Source of the DNA: Pseudomonadota bacterium
GTDB lineage: Bacteria; Desulfobacterota; Desulfobacteria; Desulfobacterales; C00003060
Assembly (NCBI GenBank): GCA_015222985.1
Contig: JADFWI010000306.1
Coordinates: 1 to 5,149, forward strand
Direction of reading: 5' to 3'
Length of the DNA: 5,149 nt
Shown here one piece after another: positions 1 to 5,149 of this stretch (positions within the stretch are counted from its first letter, which is position 1; every line of letters starts with the position of its first letter). Below the pieces are notes generated by a model. That model saw only the letters and a list, made by a program, of their open reading frames with translations. It was not told the DNA's origin and did no database searches. The position numbers and the translations under genes are program-made.

Positions 1-839
1 ATCTCTTTTGAAAGTTGTTGCACCAATTTCCTAGCCTCTTCCTGCTCTTTGGCGACCTGGATATCTTCCTCCAACCGACTGATAGTTTTGCCTATCAAGT
101 CATTACTGGCGGTCACCAAAGTTTTCGCTGTCTGGATTCTGAGATTGGTCCAAGCCAGAGTGATTGGCCTAAGACCAAGCGAGTCTGATTCCTCACCCTC
201 TTCCGGCCGGTCGGCACGATGGGCTATTTGATTCCGCCGGTAAATCAATTCTCCTATCTGAGTCTTGAAAATTTTGGCAGATGTGCCGGTAATCTGTTCG
301 ATCCCATCCCAGAAGTTCCGAATCGTCAATATTCGGGTGATCTTCTCAATAGATTCGGCATTGGACAGTGTGCCTCTTTTGAAATTCCCGAGAATGATTT
401 GTTGTAACCTATATTCTGGGTCTTCGTATTGTTGAATGGAGATGTAGTCACCAAGAGTAAACTGGAGGCTTCTGAGAGACTCATCCGCATTCGATTTTCT
501 CGCCCTAACAATGATCAGTACGTTTTGCCTTAGAACATCCCAGAAGTACGCTTCAAGCGTGGTACACCCCACGACAATCGCTTGGCGGAGAAGGAAATCC
601 AACCCACCTTCCATGGTGAGTGATTCAGGAATTGGTGTAGAGGCTTTAGCCAACATCATGACGCGGTCATTTAACGCAGATTGAAGTGCCGTGTTTTTCG
701 GTGCATCCCAAAAAGAGCATATGGCGAGACGTAGCTCCTTCTTAATATCTGTTTTTTTCATTCCATGGAACAATTGGTAAAGCTGCAAAAGACTTTCCGC
801 AACAGCGAAGTTCTGATTGAATAGGGTAAGCGCTTGCAT
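1..839 (-). CDS. HEPN-domain protein, putative ribonuclease embedded in the BREX operon (3' end missing)
   Basis: An uninterrupted frame runs from ATG at 839 to the window edge, giving 279 residues with no stop. Residues 198-208 read LIYRRNQIAHR. This contains R202-x4-H207, the catalytic motif of HEPN RNases, with the polar residue N203 straight after the arginine as in active members. An earlier helix, IVVGCTTLEAYFWDVL (88-103), carries E96 and Y98 and resembles the first long HEPN helix of the RiboL-PSP and MAE_28990 groups. An acidic loop (EEGEESDS, 213-220) follows the motif, and residues about 255-279 form a charged helix likely to be a coiled coil. No signal peptide or membrane segment is visible. 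Known HEPN proteins of this kind cut RNA in toxin-antitoxin, abortive infection and CRISPR systems, usually as dimers. The gene starts 2 nt after brxC, where pglX is usual. Spot counts suggest slightly lower GC than brxC. The family assignment is by motif only; a non-catalytic scaffold role is possible. Confidence 0.75.
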   Translation of the reverse strand, partial: MQALTLFNQNFAVAESLLQLYQLFHGMKKTDIKKELRLAICSFWDAPKNTALQSALNDRVMMLAKASTPIPESLTMEGGLDFLLRQAIVVGCTTLEAYFWDVLRQNVLIIVRARKSNADESLRSLQFTLGDYISIQQYEDPEYRLQQIILGNFKRGTLSNAESIEKITRILTIRNFWDGIEQITGTSAKIFKTQIGELIYRRNQIAHRADRPEEGEESDSLGLRPITLAWTNLRIQTAKTLVTASNDLIGKTISRLEEDIQVAKEQEEARKLVQQLSKE

Positions 840-841
840 GG

Positions 842-3800
842 CTACTCCAAAATGACTTTCATTCCACTTGCGACCAGTTTAAGGAGATGCTCCTTGAGTT
901 GATTAATCGCAATTTCCACATCCTCGGGACTCTCCAGTCTGCCTGTGAACAAAGTGGATATCCGAACGCGTTCAATCTTTTCCCCAGGTGCCGCCAGTTC
1001 CTGAACGCCCCTGATTACCTGGTCCCTGATGGCATCCACCACGGTGATGTCCGTTTCCATCTGTGCTATTGTAGCCTTGCACATATTGCAAACGGCTGAG
1101 CTCTCGGGGAGATCAAGATTATTGGCTGCCCGGTCGCTAAGGGGACTGATAACAGCGTTTCGTTCCGCATCACTGATCGAGGGGTCTTTACAAATTGCTG
1201 CCCACTCTGGAAGCCCTTTAACAGTTTCAAGAGCTTTGGCGTAAAGTTCTGCTCGCCTTGCATGGGTTTCTCCGTAAAGGTCCGAATAGCTCTTGGAAAG
1301 AGATTTGTCCGCCTGCTTCAAGGCTTCCAGCGACTCGAAAAACATTTCGGACTCAAGCAAAGAAGCGAGCTCTGTCGCCTTCTCCTCGGTTTTGTCGTCT
1401 CGATCATGGTCCTTAAGGACAGGCCAGAGAGTCTCATGCACATTTCTGGCGCTGCGGATGATGCTGATATTTTCCTCTGTTGTCGCTTCATCCAAGCGTG
1501 CCGCACGAGTCCGTGCTTCCTTGTAACTTGTTCCTTCTCCGGCCAATGTCTTCACGCAGTCGTCCGGGGGCATCTCCAGAACACCTTCCACAGCTTGAAG
1601 ATGGTCTTCCATGAATTGCACACCCGGGAGTTCCAGCGCTTTCATGCGGGCCAAGAGTGGCAGTAACAGTTCTCTGTCTTCAGAAGCCAGCTTCTTTACG
1701 GCTACCGCAATAGCCCCCTCTTCGATGTCTACCTCTTTGCCCGTGATTTCCTCGTAGTGACGGGCCGCATCGGCAAGGGTGCGCAAATCAATCGGTTCAC
1801 GAGGTGCAAAAGAGGCTGCCCGGAAGGCCGGAATCTTGGTAAACGGTACCCGGCAGGCAGGATCGTTATGGTTTCGATATTTCCGACCCTGGTGCGTTAC
1901 TTCCACAGCGCCTCCTCGCAAGAGCACGGCCAGAACGAGCTGGATCACATCCCGGTCCCAGCCGTAGCCAGGTCCCTGAAAGAGTGTTTCGATCATCTTT
2001 CCAGTGACCTTGTTGCCATACTTGTGTTCTCGGACCAGATATGCGAGCACCTCTTTACATATGTCAGACGAAAGGTTGGGAACAAACTTTCCAGCCTGTT
2101 TTGTCACAAGAGAAAGGCCGCTTTCTCCATCATAAAAAACGGGAGAGAGCCCATTCAGATTGGCAGCAGTGAGGAACTTTTCCGATTCGTTTCCTTTAAG
2201 GGGCCGAATGCCCATTTCAAGTTTTTGGTAGAGATCCGGAATAACAAGGTCAAGGAGTTTGTGGAACACCTCAGGCAGAGCCTGGCCGAGCGAGGATCCG
2301 TCCCGCTCGACCCCGCGGAAAAATCCTGAGCCGGACTGAAGGACTTCTCCCAGCTTGCTGCGCAAAAGACGCTGATTACGGTCCCTCCTTACTTTCTCCT
2401 CTGCCAGACAAGATGTCTCTTCCGGGGTCAGCTTGCCCTGTGCGGCAAGACGCTCGTGCGTGGAAACCATCTCACGCGACCTGAACAGTTCGTGAAAGAG
2501 TTGATGAATTTCCTCGTTGAACGTAACTACCCAGAAAATTTCGTCCTGTTTGGAAACGCTGTTTCCGCGGGCTTCCTCAGAGCTGGAGGTCTTATCTTCC
2601 GGATCGTCGGCCACAAAGATGTTTAGCGGTACCTGACCGTCGGTATCTACTGTCTCTCCTTCGACGGAAAGAGACATTTTAAATGCTCTAAGGTTTTTGA
2701 AGCGATAGCTTTTCACCCTTGGGTCAGTGAATATTTCTCGGAACACCTCTCTCATGATACGGTTGCGATCGGCCGGTTTAGGTTCCAACCCCTTTCTCGT
2801 GGTATCCCATTTCTTCTCCTGAACCGTGAGGAGCTTATAACCCTCTTCCGAATCCCGAATCACTTGTGCCTGTTCGAGGGCCTTCAGAGCTTCTTCCACA
2901 TCCTTTTTGATTGACCCGGACTCCACAGAGGAATGAAGGACAACGGAGATATTGTGGGCTGTTCGGGGAAGGTCCTTGACCGATTCGAGCAGGGCAATGG
3001 CCTTGGCCACCTTAAAGGCTATTTCATTTGCGGGAAGCAGTTTCGGCACTCCGTCTACCTCGCGGGTCGTTTCGCTTGGAAGGAGGTTGCCCAGGTAAAG
3101 AAGTTCATACACCTTATCAAGAGTGACCAGCGTTCCCACTGGAGAGTCGGCAAGCATGGTGCTCGGATTAATCATCATCTCCTGTGCCTGCTTGATGATT
3201 GTCCTGTTACTTCCGCCGATGTGACGGTGGGCGCCCCTTTTAAGCCTCAGGCCGGCCACTATGTCGATGGAGAGATCAATCTGGTAGGGGAGATATGGAT
3301 AAAGGTTAATAAAATCCTTCTGGTTTATGGAAACATCCCTGCTAGTCCGCTCAAGTGTACAGAAGGTCTTGAGCCTCCCTTCGTTGGCGTCGTAAAGTGC
3401 TTCGAGCAGGCCTTGGCCCTTATCATTCTTTTCCAGTACGCGCTTTCCTGTAATTTCTGGAATGTCGGCCTGCTTCAGATCGATGGGAATTCTGAACCGG
3501 TCCTGCAGCCTGGCCAGTTCGATCTTCTTTGAGTCCAGAGCGTCTACAATTTCATTGAGTTTCTCCTGAGAGGTCACCACGATCCAGAAGGGGGCAATAG
3601 CTTTTCTTCGTTGAACACGGTTCTTTCCTTCCTTGCCAAATGCCTGGAGGACCGCCTGGAGATCCAGCATCTTTTCGACGCTCCGGGAGACGTACTGACC
3701 CACTTCATCGATTATAAAAATGAGCGCCTTTCCGGCCTGCCTTCTTTCTGCCAATTCAAAAGCCGTCTCGGCTAATTTATTAGGTGATATGTCTGCGCGT

Positions 3801-4489
3801 CCGGAACCAACGGACTTTGCGTAAGAATCGCCCTCAGGATAGGTAGTTGAGTCCAGGGCATGGAGGACTGCGCTGGCTTCATTGACGGCCAGTCCCAGCT
3901 TGCGGCGTGTATTCCAGGGCTTCCCGTGCATATCTTCAAAGCGTGCACAAAATTCAGCAAGGCGGCCATCACCCTCCAGCGTGATTTCCAATTCAGCAAG
4001 ATCAAAGTCTTCCGCATAATCCAGTTCACGTAAAAGTGCCTTGTACATGATCTCAGTAATTCGCTCACTTGCTGTGCGCACGCCCCGATCCATTGACACA
4101 TCAAAGATCACCGCATGTGTGGGAAGCGTCCTGTTAATGACATCCAGAAGACCGCTGATCCTAGCGTCCTTGACGGTTTGCTTGAAAATTTCACTGGCTG
4201 ATCTCCCGCAGACTGATCTGGCAGCCACGGTGTAGCCCAGGATCTTTGCGAATGAAGATTTCCCGGACCCAAAGAAACCGGACACCCAGACGCCAATCCC
4301 TTCACGAGGACTTTTGGACACCTGGATGATTTCGTCGTATACGAGACGGAAGTGATCCCGGATGGAATCCGTGACAATGTATTCTTCCAATTCCGAGACC
4401 ACGGTTTGTTCGTCTGCCTGGTCTACCTTGATTATTTCTTCGATCTTGCGATCAATGGGCTTGGCGAATAGTGTTCCGATGGCTTCCAT
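842..4489 (-). CDS. brxC: BREX system P-loop ATPase BrxC (PglY-like)
   Basis: The 1215-residue protein has the usual length of BrxC and starts with the family-like MEAIGTLFAKPIDRKIEEII. A Walker A motif, GFFGSGKSS, lies at residues 71-79 (K77). Walker B, ALIFIIDEVGQYV, is at 255-267 (D261, E262). A sensor-1-like strand, FWIVVTSQEKL, is at 301-311, and LQDRFRIP at 328-335 carries arginines that could act as a finger. LYPYLPYQ (396-403) and GGSNRT (425-430) follow. Residues about 490-555 read like a winged helix after the ATPase core; a second such fold is possible near 826-873. The remainder is mostly helical, with a CNMC pair at C1134/C1137. BrxC is a cytoplasmic ATPase; in type 1 BREX studied in E. 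coli it is needed for both host methylation and phage defence. The ATPase motifs look intact and no frameshift is seen. The start is fixed by GGAGGGG and the TAATG overlap with brxB. Confidence 0.95.
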   Translation of the reverse strand: MEAIGTLFAKPIDRKIEEIIKVDQADEQTVVSELEEYIVTDSIRDHFRLVYDEIIQVSKSPREGIGVWVSGFFGSGKSSFAKILGYTVAARSVCGRSASEIFKQTVKDARISGLLDVINRTLPTHAVIFDVSMDRGVRTASERITEIMYKALLRELDYAEDFDLAELEITLEGDGRLAEFCARFEDMHGKPWNTRRKLGLAVNEASAVLHALDSTTYPEGDSYAKSVGSGRADISPNKLAETAFELAERRQAGKALIFIIDEVGQYVSRSVEKMLDLQAVLQAFGKEGKNRVQRRKAIAPFWIVVTSQEKLNEIVDALDSKKIELARLQDRFRIPIDLKQADIPEITGKRVLEKNDKGQGLLEALYDANEGRLKTFCTLERTSRDVSINQKDFINLYPYLPYQIDLSIDIVAGLRLKRGAHRHIGGSNRTIIKQAQEMMINPSTMLADSPVGTLVTLDKVYELLYLGNLLPSETTREVDGVPKLLPANEIAFKVAKAIALLESVKDLPRTAHNISVVLHSSVESGSIKKDVEEALKALEQAQVIRDSEEGYKLLTVQEKKWDTTRKGLEPKPADRNRIMREVFREIFTDPRVKSYRFKNLRAFKMSLSVEGETVDTDGQVPLNIFVADDPEDKTSSSEEARGNSVSKQDEIFWVVTFNEEIHQLFHELFRSREMVSTHERLAAQGKLTPEETSCLAEEKVRRDRNQRLLRSKLGEVLQSGSGFFRGVERDGSSLGQALPEVFHKLLDLVIPDLYQKLEMGIRPLKGNESEKFLTAANLNGLSPVFYDGESGLSLVTKQAGKFVPNLSSDICKEVLAYLVREHKYGNKVTGKMIETLFQGPGYGWDRDVIQLVLAVLLRGGAVEVTHQGRKYRNHNDPACRVPFTKIPAFRAASFAPREPIDLRTLADAARHYEEITGKEVDIEEGAIAVAVKKLASEDRELLLPLLARMKALELPGVQFMEDHLQAVEGVLEMPPDDCVKTLAGEGTSYKEARTRAARLDEATTEENISIIRSARNVHETLWPVLKDHDRDDKTEEKATELASLLESEMFFESLEALKQADKSLSKSYSDLYGETHARRAELYAKALETVKGLPEWAAICKDPSISDAERNAVISPLSDRAANNLDLPESSAVCNMCKATIAQMETDITVVDAIRDQVIRGVQELAAPGEKIERVRISTLFTGRLESPEDVEIAINQLKEHLLKLVASGMKVILE
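845..848 (-). promoter_or_regulatory. Ribosome binding site of the HEPN gene (GGAG), spanning the brxC stop region
   Basis: The minus strand reads TTGGAGTAGCCATG. GGAG is the last Glu codon of brxC plus one base, TAG is the brxC stop, and the ATG at 839-837 follows after only CC. The 5 nt spacing favours this start over the next in-frame ATG (residue 27, MKKTDIKKEL), which has no comparable site in front of it. It also shows that the HEPN gene is translated as part of the BREX mRNA. Confidence 0.75.
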
Positions 4490-5085
4490 TAATCCCCTCC
4501 GTAAATCTTGACTCGATAATTATATGCACCGAGATTCGCTCTTTCCGGCATGTTCATAAAGCGAAGGTCTGTTTTCCCTTCGGCAGTGCCTGGATAAAAA
4601 AGGATGATAGGGACCATTGTTCGACCATGCATCTTATCCAATAGCGCCGAACACCTGAAAATACTTGGGGCCAAGGCCCCTGCGCGTACGAGAAAAACAA
4701 GGTCTTTGACCGGGTTGAGATGTTCCATGCGCTTTTCAAGAACATCCGGAAGTGGCATAAAATCGCTATCAGATAATAAATTGTAAATGGTCTGTTGGAC
4801 ATGGTCAAAGCCGAGTTGTCGCTCTTCGGCAATGATCGCCTCCAACCCCTCTGTTTCCCGGATGACCTTCCAGAGGATTTCCCCAAGGGAAAAAAAAGTG
4901 ATCCTTTTATGATGATTCTGCTCAAGAGAAATGGCCAGTAAGCGGATTCGATTACGGCAAGAAAACTCATCCCAAGGGTCGTAGCGGAAAATAGCAAAAG
5001 GCAAATCATGGTAAGCGCTGATCCGCAATGGGGTGCTGGTAAGGTCCTTTTCGAGAGTGCTAAACTCTTTTTCTAGCAATGACAT
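4489..5085 (-). CDS. brxB: BREX protein BrxB (DUF1788 family)
   Basis: This 198-residue protein matches BrxB in size and in its recognisable family signatures. A PWDEF segment followed by RIRLLAISLE lies at residues 37-55. A hydrophobic strand FLVRAGALAP lies at 131-140, followed by a GRTMVPIILFYPG block at 154-166. The C-terminus has YNYRVKIYG at 188-196, a typical DUF1788 ending. No signal peptide or membrane segment is visible, so it should be cytoplasmic. BrxB is a core component of type 1 BREX; no enzymatic activity is established for it, and it is thought to act as a structural partner of the other BREX proteins. The start is set by the GGAGG site 9 nt upstream, not by the in-frame ATG at 5112. 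Its 5' end overlaps the upstream gene by 26 nt, and its TAA stop overlaps the brxC ATG by one base. Confidence 0.92.
   Translation of the reverse strand: MSLLEKEFSTLEKDLTSTPLRISAYHDLPFAIFRYDPWDEFSCRNRIRLLAISLEQNHHKRITFFSLGEILWKVIRETEGLEAIIAEERQLGFDHVQQTIYNLLSDSDFMPLPDVLEKRMEHLNPVKDLVFLVRAGALAPSIFRCSALLDKMHGRTMVPIILFYPGTAEGKTDLRFMNMPERANLGAYNYRVKIYGGD
4494..4500 (-). promoter_or_regulatory. Ribosome binding site of brxC (GGAGGGG), inside the end of brxB
   Basis: The minus strand reads GGAGGGGATTAATG. The purine-rich site is formed by the last Gly-Gly-Asp codons of brxB, and the brxB TAA stop shares its final A with the brxC ATG. This TAATG arrangement is typical of termination-reinitiation coupling, which would help keep BrxB and BrxC in fixed proportion. 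Confidence 0.85.
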
Positions 5086-5149
5086 CTGCCATTTCCTCCA
5101 GATTGCGAGCATAAAACTCGATCCGGCAGATCTTTCCCGCTGCCTCGTA
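5060..5149 (-). CDS. brxA: 3' end of a probable brxA gene (BREX protein BrxA, DUF1819 family), partial
   Basis: An open frame enters from the window edge at position 5149 and ends at a TAG stop (5062-5060), giving the last 29 residues of a protein. They include the stretch GKICRIEFYARNLEEMADVI, which looks like a short beta strand followed by an amphipathic helix. The identification rests mainly on position: in type 1, 5 and 6 BREX operons brxA lies directly upstream of brxB. The fragment is too short for a secure family match. BrxA is a small core BREX protein of the DUF1819 family and has been reported to bind DNA; its exact role is unsettled. The frame overlaps the start of brxB by 26 nt, and the brxB ribosome binding site lies inside it, which supports a real, translated gene. 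It could instead be another small upstream BREX gene. Confidence 0.6.
   Translation of the reverse strand, partial: YEAAGKICRIEFYARNLEEMADVIARKRV
5095..5099 (-). promoter_or_regulatory. Ribosome binding site of brxB (GGAGG), inside the brxA-like gene
   Basis: On the minus strand GGAGG is followed by 9 nt and then the ATG at 5085-5083. This decides the brxB start: an in-frame ATG 27 nt further upstream, at 5112, would add nine residues (MLAIWRKWQ) but would leave this site inside the coding sequence. The site lies in the last codons of the upstream gene, so upstream translation passes over it. Confidence 0.8.

Noticed and set aside
326..511. Minus-strand open frame of 61 codons
   Set aside because: It is out of frame within the HEPN gene, which is the longer, well-started frame with a real motif.
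752..758. Run of seven T (A7 on the coding strand) in the HEPN gene, considered as a frameshift site or sequencing error
   Set aside because: The frame continues without a stop for more than 240 codons and contains the HEPN motif downstream, so the reading frame across the run appears correct.
837..860. Possible terminator or promoter between brxC and the HEPN gene
   Set aside because: Only 2 nt are non-coding. No stem-loop with a U-run is visible, and no convincing -10/-35 pair stands out in the end of brxC.
1757..2329. Plus-strand open frame of 190 codons
   Set aside because: It lies wholly inside brxC on the opposite strand, has no good ribosome binding site, and its translation has no recognisable domain. 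It is a shadow of the brxC codon pattern.
2933..3532. Plus-strand open frame of 199 codons
   Set aside because: It is fully antisense to the conserved middle of brxC, with no domain-like composition. brxC in this stretch carries family motifs (LYPYLPYQ, GGSNRT), so the minus strand is the coding one.
4890..4897. Run of eight A (T8 on the coding strand) in brxB, considered as a slippage site
   Set aside because: The brxB frame reads through it in a family-like way (RITFFSLGE) and neither shifted frame gives a meaningful product. Nothing suggests programmed frameshifting.
5086..5112. N-terminal extension of BrxB (MLAIWRKWQ) from an upstream ATG
   Set aside because: The GGAGG site at 5095-5099 is well placed for the ATG at 5085. 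The extension would lengthen the gene overlap and adds residues that do not resemble the start of the family.

Overview
The window is a fragment of a BREX (bacteriophage exclusion) anti-phage operon. All genes lie on the minus strand and are read from position 5149 towards position 1. In transcription order they are: the last 29 codons of a gene that by position is probably brxA; a complete brxB (DUF1788 family, 198 aa); a complete brxC (large P-loop ATPase, 1215 aa); and the 5' part (279 codons, open at the window edge) of a gene for a HEPN-domain protein with a clear RNQIAH (R-x4-H) ribonuclease-type motif.

The genes are packed very tightly. The brxA-like gene overlaps brxB by 26 nt. The brxB stop and brxC start share one base (TAATG). 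Only 2 nt separate the brxC stop from the HEPN start. Each downstream gene has a GGAG-type ribosome binding site inside the end of the gene before it, so one polycistronic mRNA with translational coupling is likely. No promoter, terminator, RNA gene, repeat array or mobile element was seen, and no non-coding stretch exceeds 2 nt. The operon promoter must lie beyond position 5149, and the methyltransferase (pglX), pglZ and effector genes, if present, beyond position 1.

The order brxA-brxB-brxC fits BREX type 1, but types 5 and 6 share this start, so the subtype cannot be fixed here. In the textbook type 1 order, pglX follows brxC. Here a HEPN protein is the next gene, apparently co-translated with the core. 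This is the most interesting point of the window: a putative RNA-cutting, abortive-infection type module built into a BREX operon. In BREX as known, PglX methylates host DNA at a specific adenine, BrxC supplies ATPase activity, BrxB and PglZ are core partners, and unmodified phage DNA is prevented from replicating. A HEPN RNase could add a second, RNA-level layer, but this is inference.

The host is a bacterium. Spot counts suggest roughly half GC (about 46% in the HEPN gene and around 50% or slightly higher in brxB and brxC), and the Shine-Dalgarno sites are strong. Nothing allows a reliable genus call.
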